A stretch of DNA of 55,578 nucleotides, from the NCBI GenBank assembly GCA_027717875.1, contig JALLOL010000001.1:1-55578 (forward strand), written 5' to 3'. This DNA comes from Acidobacteria bacterium AH-259-L09 (GTDB lineage Bacteria; Acidobacteriota; UBA6911; RPQK01). Of the stretch, positions 36,101 through 43,530 are shown one piece after another. The notes beneath the pieces are model-generated. The model worked only from the letters and a program-made list of their open reading frames with translations, was not told where the DNA came from and ran no database searches. Within the stretch, counting starts at the first letter, position 1, and each line of letters opens with the position of its first letter. The position numbers and the translations under genes are program-made.

Positions 36101-37090
36101 ATGGTTAACCCGTCTCCCTTTTCTCGCCTCAAGTTCTATCGGCGTTTGTTTGAGACGTACATCCTCCGACGGGGGAGTAACCTTACGTTTTGGCATGAAC
36201 GGCCCGAAGTAAATGCCGAAGCTCAAGTCGACCAGCTAGGTCCGTATTATATGACCTTCCTTGACAAGGCCGGGTATGCTGGCCCGTTCGATGGCTCGGG
36301 TATTCCCTTGTTAGATTATGCAGGGTCGGTGGGTTTGCAATACAATCCCATCGCGATCGCACAATATGGGCTGGGCCATTACAACCTGTTCCGCCAGACA
36401 GGGGAAGAGAGACATCGAGCCATATTCTTTCAGCAGGTTGACTGGCTGAAGGCTAATCTAGAACTGAACTACCTTGAGGTACCAGTCTGGATGCATCACT
36501 TTGACTGGGAATATCGATGGGAGTTGAGGGCGCCTTGGCATTCTGGACTGGCCCAGGGGTGTGCGCTTTCCTGCTTAAGCCGAGCTTTTGGAGAGACAGG
36601 CGAGAAGAAGTATGAAGCGGTTTTGCGGGATGGATTCAGTGCATTTTTGAAGGATATGCGTGAAGGTGGTGTCTGTCGTTACGAGCCAAATGGTGACGTA
36701 TGGATTGAAGAAGTGATTCTGGAGCCTCCCTCTCATATACTCAATGGCTTTATATGGGGGTTGTGGGGTGTCTGGGATTATTACCTATGCACCGGTGAAG
36801 GCGAGTCCAGATCTCTCTTCGATCGCTGTACGGAGACGCTGAGACGCCATTTACACCGTTATGATAGCGGATCGTGGTCACTGTATGAGTTATCCCCCTA
36901 CCATTTGCAAATGGTGGCCAGCCCCTTTTATCACCGGCTTCACATCGTCCAGCTCAAGGTAATGCACCGACTGACGGGGGATTCCCTTTTTGCGGACTAT
37001 GCAGAGCGATGGGAGAGCTACCAGCGATCCTGGTGGAACCGCATTTTCAATCTGGCTAAGAAGGTAGTCTTTAAACTTTTCCATTATTGA
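36101..37090 (+). CDS. D-glucuronyl C5-epimerase family protein
   Basis: 329 residues. 'APWHSGLAQGCALSCLSRAF', 'PPSHILNGFIWGLWGVWDYY', 'HRYDSGSWSLYELSPYH' and 'PFYHRLHIVQLKVMHRLTG' match the C5-epimerase C-terminal domain (PF06662), including the YDxGS...Y and YHxxHxxQL elements that hold the catalytic tyrosines in animal heparosan C5-epimerase. Shorter than animal enzymes (over 600 residues) and without signal peptide or anchor, so probably cytoplasmic. It may convert glucuronic to iduronic acid in a lipid-linked intermediate. The substrate is inferred from family and the dehydrogenase in the same cluster. Confidence 0.78.
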   Translation: MVNPSPFSRLKFYRRLFETYILRRGSNLTFWHERPEVNAEAQVDQLGPYYMTFLDKAGYAGPFDGSGIPLLDYAGSVGLQYNPIAIAQYGLGHYNLFRQTGEERHRAIFFQQVDWLKANLELNYLEVPVWMHHFDWEYRWELRAPWHSGLAQGCALSCLSRAFGETGEKKYEAVLRDGFSAFLKDMREGGVCRYEPNGDVWIEEVILEPPSHILNGFIWGLWGVWDYYLCTGEGESRSLFDRCTETLRRHLHRYDSGSWSLYELSPYHLQMVASPFYHRLHIVQLKVMHRLTGDSLFADYAERWESYQRSWWNRIFNLAKKVVFKLFHY

Positions 37091-37145
37091 AATCGGTGTG
37101 AATTTGCCAGGATTTCTCTAATTCACTTTATCCCTAGGCCTAGCC

Positions 37146-37811
37146 TTGATTGATCACAGCAAAACTCCAGTAATTGTCATTGGTGTCGGAGGGCATGGAC
37201 GGGTCATCCGGGATATCTTGCGCTCAGCTCAACGTCCGGTAATCGGATTTCTCGACGACAATGTTGCCCTACAGGGATCGGAGATCTCGGGAGTTCCGGT
37301 ACTTGGTGGAATAAGAGATGCACAAAGAGTTGTGCGACAAGAAGGAGCTGAAGTCGCGGTGGGCGTAGGAGACAACCTTATTCGAGGGAGGCTTTTGAGG
37401 CTTTTGCAGTCGTGGGGAGTTCCTGTAACCTACGCTGTACATCCTAAAGCCTATGTTGCTGAAGACGTGGTGATTGGAGCTGGGGTGGTTGTAATGGCTG
37501 GTGCTGTGGTTAGCCGCGGGTCGTCTTTGCGCTTTGGTTCAGTGGTAAATACCAAGGTGTCAATCGATCAGAAGTGTCATATTCAGGAGCTAGCACACGT
37601 CCTGCCGGGATCGGTCCTAACAGATGGAGTGGTGGTTGAGCGTTATGCATTCGTAGGCTCAGGTGCGGTGATCTTGTCCAAGCGGCGTATTGGCGAGAAC
37701 GCTTACATTGGGGCCGGTGCCGTTGTGTCGGAAGACATTCCCGCCAGCACGGTGGCGGTAGGAATTCCAGCGCGTGTTATCAAATATCGTTACCCGCTGA
37801 GTGATTTGTAA
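37146..37811 (+). CDS. NeuD/PglD-type sugar O/N-acetyltransferase (copy 1)
   Basis: 221 residues, TTG start. An N-terminal PglD-like Rossmann domain ('VIVIGVGGHGRVIRDILRSA', 'VIGFLDDN') is followed by a left-handed beta-helix with hexapeptide repeats ('VVIGAGVVVMAGAVV', 'GENAYIGAGAVV') and the C-terminal 'VAVGIPARVIKYR'. The conserved His in 'SIDQKCHI' normally reads 'DHxCxI', and here it is Gln, so the catalytic His may be missing or replaced. Acetylates an amino sugar, typically the product of the adjacent aminotransferase. A closely similar copy lies at 39.9 kb. Confidence 0.85.
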   Translation: MIDHSKTPVIVIGVGGHGRVIRDILRSAQRPVIGFLDDNVALQGSEISGVPVLGGIRDAQRVVRQEGAEVAVGVGDNLIRGRLLRLLQSWGVPVTYAVHPKAYVAEDVVIGAGVVVMAGAVVSRGSSLRFGSVVNTKVSIDQKCHIQELAHVLPGSVLTDGVVVERYAFVGSGAVILSKRRIGENAYIGAGAVVSEDIPASTVAVGIPARVIKYRYPLSDL

Positions 37812-37863
37812 GCTGGCTTGAGGTTTATTGAGAAATTCAGAGTTTGGAGGGAATTAAACGTCG

Positions 37864-38982
37864 ATGAACATTCCCGCAGCGCGTATTTACTTTCCAGAAG
37901 AGGATCGGAAACTTATCCAAGAGAGAATTGCCGAGGTACTTGATTCAGGTGTACTCACACTGGGCAAGTTCAGTCGCTTGTTCGAGGAAGAGTTTGCAGC
38001 TTACGTAGGTACGCGCTATGCAGTGTCCGTCAACAGTGGGACGAGCGCACTAGAAATTCCCTTGCGGGTCTGGGGTGTGGAAGGCCACTCGGTTGTAGTG
38101 CCCACCAACACGTTTATGGCTACGGCTCTGGCAGTTTGGCATGCTGGAGGCGAGGTCATCTTTGCAGATGTAGATCGTGATCTCTGCCTCGATCCCTCCA
38201 GCCTAGAGTCAAGTATTCGTGAAGACACAAAAGTCGTGATCGTGGTGCATATTGGCGGTGTGGTTGCACCTCAGATAAGGCGCATCCAGGAGATTTGTCG
38301 TCTCCACAACTTACTGCTCCTTGAGGATGCCGCTCATGCGCACGGCAGCGCAGCAGACAATTGGCGAGCAGGAACCCTAGGACATGCAGCAGCTTTTTCG
38401 TTTTATCCAACCAAGTTGATGACATCAGCCGAGGGCGGCATGATCGTCACTGATGACGGAAATCTTCATCAGCGGGCCAAGGTATTTCGAGACCAAGGAA
38501 AGGCAGGCTTCCTTGGCAACGTCCATACAGAGTTGGGCTACAACTGGCGTATGAGTGAGGTGCACGCCGCCATTGGTTTGACTCATCTTTATCGATTAGA
38601 CGAGTTCATCAGTGCGCGGAGGCGCATCGCTCGAGTCTACAATGAGGGTTTGTCTAACCTGTCGTATGTCACAGCCATGGCCGTGCCGGACAATATCGTG
38701 TCGAATTTCTATAAGTACATCGCTTTCCTAGATAAGGAAATTGATCGATCCGAGCTCAAGAAACGTCTTCGGGACGAGTTTTCCGTGAATCTCAGCGGAG
38801 AGGTTTATGAACTGCCGCTTCATTCGCAGCCTGTGGTTGAGGGTAAACGGCGAAACAAAGGAGAACAGTTTCCGATTGCAGAGGAGCTTTGTAGCCGTCA
38901 CATTTGTCTTCCTGTTTACCCTGAGATGAAACAGGACGAGGCGGAATATGTTGTTGATGCATTGAGGAGGGTGTTGGAATGA
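37864..38982 (+). CDS. DegT/DnrJ/EryC1/StrS aminotransferase (copy 1)
   Basis: 372 residues. 'AVSVNSGTSALEIPLRVWGV' (PLP phosphate loop), 'LLLEDAAHAHGS' and the Schiff-base lysine K184 in 'SFYPTKLMTSAEGGM' are intact, as is 'GYNWRMSEVHAAIGL'. The family transaminates keto-sugar nucleotides at C3 or C4. GGAGGGAA upstream. It overlaps the following SDR gene by 4 nt (ATGA). With the adjacent acetyltransferase it would make an N-acetylated amino-deoxy sugar. Confidence 0.88.
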   Translation: MNIPAARIYFPEEDRKLIQERIAEVLDSGVLTLGKFSRLFEEEFAAYVGTRYAVSVNSGTSALEIPLRVWGVEGHSVVVPTNTFMATALAVWHAGGEVIFADVDRDLCLDPSSLESSIREDTKVVIVVHIGGVVAPQIRRIQEICRLHNLLLLEDAAHAHGSAADNWRAGTLGHAAAFSFYPTKLMTSAEGGMIVTDDGNLHQRAKVFRDQGKAGFLGNVHTELGYNWRMSEVHAAIGLTHLYRLDEFISARRRIARVYNEGLSNLSYVTAMAVPDNIVSNFYKYIAFLDKEIDRSELKKRLRDEFSVNLSGEVYELPLHSQPVVEGKRRNKGEQFPIAEELCSRHICLPVYPEMKQDEAEYVVDALRRVLE

Positions 38983-39881
38983 AAGTTGCGGTTGTAGGAG
39001 GTTCGGGCTTCATCGGATCACATGTGGTGGATAAACTCGTCGAACACGAGCATGATGTCATGGTTCTGGATATCATGAAGACAAAGCGGCTCGACGTGGT
39101 TCACTACGGCGTGGACATTACCGACCTTTCCAAGACGAGAGTCGCACTGGCTGGTGGCTATGAGGCCGTTTACATGCTGGCGGCTATGGCCAATGTAAAC
39201 GATGTTCAAAGAAACCCTGTGGAGTCGGTCGAGCTCAATACTCTGGCGGTAACAAATGTACTTGAAGCGGCTAGGCAGAACAAGGTACCGCGATTCATCT
39301 TCGCGAGTACTGTTTGGGTATATGAGGCATGTCAGGAGGAGTCTCCAGACGAAGATTCCCCCCTTTCAGTGGGGAGAGTGGCCCACCTTTACATTGCCTC
39401 AAAAATCTGCGCGGAGATGTGTTGCCACGCCTACAAGAACTTGTACGACCAGGACTTCACCATCCTGCGCTACGGAATTCCTTATGGCCCCGGAGCACGT
39501 GACGGAACAGTTATCGCTACTTTCATCCAAAAAGCACTAGCCGGTGAGCCCTTGCAGATCCATGGAGATGGCAAGCAAACTCGTTCCTTTCTTTATATAG
39601 AAGACTTGGCTGAAGCAAATGTGGCCGCCCTTCAGAGTGTAGCAACAAACCGGCTTTATAATTTAGAAGGTCCGGCGCCGGTGTCCATTCGGGAAGTGGC
39701 AGAAACGATACACGATGTTTTGGGAAATGTGGAAATACAGTTCGTTAACGCACGTCCCGGAGACTACAACGGGAAATTGATCTCAAACCAGCGGGCGAGA
39801 AAAGAACTTGGCTGGGAGCCCAAGGTGAAGCTTCGAGAGGGGATTGTTCGATACATAGACTGGCTGAAGCGCGGGAGGTGA
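38979..39881 (+). CDS. NAD-dependent epimerase/dehydratase (SDR)
   Basis: 300 residues. 'MKVAVVGGSGFIGSHVVDKL' carries the GxxGxxG motif. 'FIFASTVWVYEA', 'YIASKICAEMCC' (YxxxK) and 'LRYGIPYGPGARDGT' are followed by 'GKQTRSFLYIEDLAEANVAA'. Extended SDR of normal length, acting on a nucleotide sugar as epimerase, dehydratase or reductase; the substrate cannot be fixed. Overlaps both neighbours by 4 nt, forming a translation-coupled block. Confidence 0.87.
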   Translation: MKVAVVGGSGFIGSHVVDKLVEHEHDVMVLDIMKTKRLDVVHYGVDITDLSKTRVALAGGYEAVYMLAAMANVNDVQRNPVESVELNTLAVTNVLEAARQNKVPRFIFASTVWVYEACQEESPDEDSPLSVGRVAHLYIASKICAEMCCHAYKNLYDQDFTILRYGIPYGPGARDGTVIATFIQKALAGEPLQIHGDGKQTRSFLYIEDLAEANVAALQSVATNRLYNLEGPAPVSIREVAETIHDVLGNVEIQFVNARPGDYNGKLISNQRARKELGWEPKVKLREGIVRYIDWLKRGR

Positions 39882-40552
39882 CAGTGGATTGTGACGGTAC
39901 CCCTCCAGTGGTGATTGTCGGTGCTGGAGGCCACGGAAGGGTGGTTCTAGATGTCCTCCGATCTGCTGAGCGCAGAGTGATTGGGTTTTTGGATGACAAC
40001 CCTAGCCTGCACAGAACTCAAGTGCTTGGTACCCCGGTTCTGGGTTCAACTCGAAAGGCGCCAAGACTCGTGGACAAAGAAGGAGCAAGCTTTCTTGTCG
40101 GGGTCGCAGACAACGTCGTGCGGGGAAAACTTATGAACCGGTTGCGGCTTTTCGACGTTCCCTTCGCAAGTGTGGTGCACCCGGCGGCGACTGTGGCCTC
40201 CGATGTAATGATAGAGTCCGGGGTCGTCGTGCTGGCAGGGGCTGTGGTCAATACCGGTTCGCGATTGCGGGTAGGTTCATTGGTCAACACCAGTGCGTCT
40301 GTGGATCACGATTGCGATCTGGGAGAGTTTGCACAAGTGCAACCGGGATCAGTTCTGACAGGTGGAGTTGTCGTGGGGCGTTACGCATTCATAGGTTCCC
40401 GCGCGGTCGTATTGCCTCTAAAGTCTATTGGCGAAAACGCATATGTTGGGGCTGGTGCAGTCGTCGTCCGCGATGTCTCCTCAAACGAAGTGGTGGTTGG
40501 GGTACCAGCACGGGTAATCAAATATCGCGAGTCGCTTGAAAAGGAGTTTTGA
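39878..40552 (+). CDS. NeuD/PglD-type sugar acetyltransferase (copy 2)
   Basis: 224 residues, GTG start overlapping the SDR stop. Same architecture as the gene at 37.1 kb: 'VVIVGAGGHGRVVLDVLRSA', 'VIGFLDDNPSLH' and a left-handed beta helix with 'VMIESGVVVLAGAVV' and 'GENAYVGAGAVV'. Here 'SVDHDCDLGEFA' has the catalytic His of PglD/NeuD. By eye roughly 60% identical to copy 1. It probably acetylates a second amino sugar made by the DegT protein at 41.5 kb. Confidence 0.87.
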   Translation: MTVDCDGTPPVVIVGAGGHGRVVLDVLRSAERRVIGFLDDNPSLHRTQVLGTPVLGSTRKAPRLVDKEGASFLVGVADNVVRGKLMNRLRLFDVPFASVVHPAATVASDVMIESGVVVLAGAVVNTGSRLRVGSLVNTSASVDHDCDLGEFAQVQPGSVLTGGVVVGRYAFIGSRAVVLPLKSIGENAYVGAGAVVVRDVSSNEVVVGVPARVIKYRESLEKEF

Positions 40553-41463
40553 AAGACCAGGTGCAACTAAATATCGTAGTCACGGGCGGTCATGGTTTTA
40601 TCGGCCAGCACATGCTCCCAGCGTTGGTTTCCCGTGGGCACCGAGTTGCAGTCTTTGACTTAATGCCCAAACCTGTTTCACTGAATAAAGTTTCCTACAT
40701 TCATTTTAGTGGGGACGTCTTGAGTCAGGACTGGCTCGAATCGAACTGGCCGGCCGAAGTCGACGTGGTCATCCATCTCATTGGACTGGCTAATTTTCGG
40801 GCTGCCCACGATAATCCTCACAAGAGTTTTCTTTTGAATGTCTCCTCTCTGGAGATCGTTCTCGAGGTCAGTCAGCAATCCTCAACAGACCGATTTATTT
40901 TGCCTTCTGCAGCGGCAGTCTACGGGATAACAGGTGCAAAACCGACCGTGGAGACGGCACCTATACGTCCACTGAATATCTATAGTCATCATAAGTTACT
41001 GGCCGAGCTTTTATTGCAAGCGCACGCCAAACGATATGGCATGGGCTACGTGGTGCTGCGACTCTTCAATGTGTATGGAAGGGGCCAACGAGGAATCATT
41101 GGTGAGGCCATTAGACGAGCTCGAACCGGCGAACCTCTGACTCTGTTTGGGGCCGATCAGCTTCGTGACTTTGTTCACGTGGGGGATGTCGTGGAGGCGT
41201 TTGTTCGAGCAGCTGAGTCAGAACGGGCTGAGAATATGGTTTTCAACATAGGGACTGGCCGTGGAGTCTCTATCAGGGAGGTTGTTTCCCTGGTGCAGGA
41301 GCAATCGCCAGAGCTTCAGGTCATCTTCACAAATGAAACTACTGATCCACCTTTCGACTCGGTAGCCGACATTCGTCTGGCTAAAGAGATTTTGAGATGG
41401 GAACCTCACGCTTCTATTGATTTTCTTCGACAGTGCATAGCAAAGGAGATGAATCATGACTAA
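40549..41463 (+). CDS. NAD-dependent epimerase/dehydratase (SDR)
   Basis: 304 residues with TTG at 40549 overlapping the previous gene by 4 nt; a GTG at 40561 is an alternative. 'IVVTGGHGFIGQHMLPALVS' (GxxGxxG), 'VVIHLIGLANF', 'SAAAVYGIT', 'YSHHKLLAELL' (YxxxK) and 'LRLFNVYGRGQRG' define an extended SDR. 'LRDFVHVGDVVEAFV' is typical of sugar epimerases/dehydratases. Overlaps the next aminotransferase gene by 8 nt. Product specificity unknown. Confidence 0.86.
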   Translation: MKDQVQLNIVVTGGHGFIGQHMLPALVSRGHRVAVFDLMPKPVSLNKVSYIHFSGDVLSQDWLESNWPAEVDVVIHLIGLANFRAAHDNPHKSFLLNVSSLEIVLEVSQQSSTDRFILPSAAAVYGITGAKPTVETAPIRPLNIYSHHKLLAELLLQAHAKRYGMGYVVLRLFNVYGRGQRGIIGEAIRRARTGEPLTLFGADQLRDFVHVGDVVEAFVRAAESERAENMVFNIGTGRGVSIREVVSLVQEQSPELQVIFTNETTDPPFDSVADIRLAKEILRWEPHASIDFLRQCIAKEMNHD

Positions 41464-42649
41464 TCAACCCCCCGCAGCTCTCGGTGGAAGGCCGCTCTTC
41501 AGCCCCGTAATTCCCCTGAACCAGCCGACCTTGCCAGACTTGAAATCGCTTTCTTCTGATCTCGAAAACATGTTCAACACCCGTCTCTTAACGAACTCCT
41601 CCAAGGTCAGGAAACTAGAGGAAAAGGTTGCCGAGCTCATTGGGGTAAGGCACGCGGTAGCCGTTTCCTCCTGTACCAGCGGCCTGATTTTGGCGTGGCG
41701 CGCGTACGAACTGCAAGGAGAAGTAATTCTTCCTAGTTTTACCTTTTCCGCCACTGGGCTTGCGCTGCTTTGGAATGGTCTCCGTCCACGCTTTGTGGAT
41801 ATCGATAAACGGACACTAAATGTTGATCCTGGCAAGGTGGAAGAAGCGATTGGACCGGATACGGTGGGAATCATGGCAGTGCACATTTGGGGTAACCCGG
41901 CTTTTCCGGAGCGATTGGAAAATATTGCCCGAGCTCACAAGTTGAAGTTAGTCTTCGACAGCGCTCACGGCCTAGGTGCACTTTACAAAGGAAGCCCCAT
42001 AGGCCAGTTTGGTGACGCCGAGGTTTATTCACTGAGTCCTACCAAACTCGTAGTGGCCGGAGAGGGGGGGATCGTGACCACAAATGACGATGAACTGGCC
42101 AGACGCATCCGTGTGGGAAGGGATTATGGTAACCCGGGAACTTATGATCTAGAGTACGGAGGATTGAATGCTCGAATGACAGAATTCAATGCCCTCTTGG
42201 GAGTGCGGTCTCTGGAAATGATGCCAAGGTATCTTGAGAAACGACAGTCCCTAGCCCAACTCTACCGAGAGAGGCTGGGTTCGTTACCCGGGTTGAATTT
42301 TCAGAAAATAACACCAGAGAGCACTTCTTCGTATATCGTGTTTGGAATCATCATTGATCCAGAGCACTTTGGACTGTCGAGAGACTTAGTATGCAAATCA
42401 CTTGAGATCGAGGGTATCACTACTCGGAAGTACTACGATCCGGTCCTTCATCGGCAACATATCTTTTCGCAGTACACGCCAGAGTACGAAGGGCGTCTGA
42501 AAGTTACTGAAAAGACTTCAGCTAATGTTCTGTGCTTGCCTATGTTTTCTCACATGGAACAAGAGGACGTTGAAAAGATTAGCAGCGCAGTTGAGAGCCT
42601 TCATGTCCATAGCACTCAGATCAGAAATTTGTTCGCCGAAACAAGCTAG
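41456..42649 (+). CDS. DegT/DnrJ/EryC1/StrS aminotransferase (copy 2)
   Basis: 397 residues. 'HAVAVSSCTSGLILAWRAYE', 'LKLVFDSAHGLGALYKG' and the lysine K197 in 'SLSPTKLVVAGEGGIV' are intact, with 'GLNARMTEFNALLGV'. The protein is only distantly similar to copy 1, so the two act on different keto-sugars. 'GYPTRxYYxP'-like ending ('TRKYYDPVLHRQHIF') is typical of the family. It overlaps the sugar transferase gene at 42.6 kb. Confidence 0.87.
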   Translation: MTNQPPAALGGRPLFSPVIPLNQPTLPDLKSLSSDLENMFNTRLLTNSSKVRKLEEKVAELIGVRHAVAVSSCTSGLILAWRAYELQGEVILPSFTFSATGLALLWNGLRPRFVDIDKRTLNVDPGKVEEAIGPDTVGIMAVHIWGNPAFPERLENIARAHKLKLVFDSAHGLGALYKGSPIGQFGDAEVYSLSPTKLVVAGEGGIVTTNDDELARRIRVGRDYGNPGTYDLEYGGLNARMTEFNALLGVRSLEMMPRYLEKRQSLAQLYRERLGSLPGLNFQKITPESTSSYIVFGIIIDPEHFGLSRDLVCKSLEIEGITTRKYYDPVLHRQHIFSQYTPEYEGRLKVTEKTSANVLCLPMFSHMEQEDVEKISSAVESLHVHSTQIRNLFAETS

Positions 42650-43265
42650 AAAGCCAGGATACGCACTAGTTTCTTGGTATCCTTTTTGGAAGCGAGCCTT
42701 CGATGTTGCTCTGGCCTCTGTAGGTTTCTTCATCTCGATGCCAATATGGGTTGTTGTTGCTGCAGCCATTGTGGTAGAAGACGGCCGACCGATTTTCTTT
42801 TCCCGTAAGGTGAGTGGACAGAAAGGTAGGAGTTTTCGTCTATACAAGTTTCGCACTATGAAACACGGCAACCATTCTGCCGTTGACCTCCCCATATCGA
42901 GAGACCCTCGTCTCACACGCGTTGGTAAGTTTCTTCGGCCGACTGGTCTCGACGAACTACCTGCTTTATGGCACATCCTGTGGGGCGAAATGAGTTTTGT
43001 TGGTCCTCGGACACTCCTTCCTCGTGTGGAAGATCCTTCTGATCCAGACCGTGGAAAGGAAGCGTTTACTTTGCCGCGAGCGGCCCTTCGAAATCAGATC
43101 CGTCCAGGGCTAACGGGTTTCGCCCAGATTTACGCACCGAAGAATTATTCTTACCGCCGCAAGTTTCGCTATGACGCCTTGTACGTTCAGAAGATGAGCG
43201 CCTGCCTCGACTTTAAGCTGGTGGCTCTCTCGTTCCTGAGAACCTTTTCACGACGATGGGAGTGA
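42603..43265 (+). CDS. Initiating sugar-phosphate (phosphoglycosyl) transferase
   Basis: 220 residues from ATG 42603, inside the 3' end of the aminotransferase gene. One membrane segment ('VALASVGFFISMPIWVVVAA') is followed by 'FRLYKFRTMKHG', 'DPRLTRVGKFLRPTGLDELP' and 'WGEMSFVGPRTLLP' and 'IRPGLTGFAQI'. This is the bacterial sugar transferase family (PF02397), the short monotopic PglC-like form. It places the first sugar phosphate on undecaprenyl phosphate. The frame opens at 42525, but ATG 42603 fits the family N-terminus. Confidence 0.88.
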   Translation: MSIALRSEICSPKQARKPGYALVSWYPFWKRAFDVALASVGFFISMPIWVVVAAAIVVEDGRPIFFSRKVSGQKGRSFRLYKFRTMKHGNHSAVDLPISRDPRLTRVGKFLRPTGLDELPALWHILWGEMSFVGPRTLLPRVEDPSDPDRGKEAFTLPRAALRNQIRPGLTGFAQIYAPKNYSYRRKFRYDALYVQKMSACLDFKLVALSFLRTFSRRWE

Positions 43266-43530
43266 GCATCCCGTCTGAGTCAGTAGGTCGTTCCGCGATG
43301 TTATCAGCTAAGACGAAGCCCTGGTGAAGCTTGAACGCTCGAGGTTTTGAAGCCCGCGCCCTGTGGGGCTGATCGGTTGTTAGGAATATATAGTTTGAAA
43401 TAAGGTGCAGTGCTCATTGATCTGTTCAATACAAATCCGAGTGAATTGTAACCGACTCCAAGGAGGGCACACATTGTTTTGCCTTCTCTAAATTGATTGC
43501 GTAGAATTTGCTAGAAAGGATGGGGTTTCC

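Noticed and set aside
43266..43530. Search for a promoter and JUMPstart/ops element upstream of the export genes
   Set aside because: No convincing -35/-10 pair and no GGCGGTAGCGT-like ops sequence seen. Only a ribosome-binding site before the kinase gene is supported.
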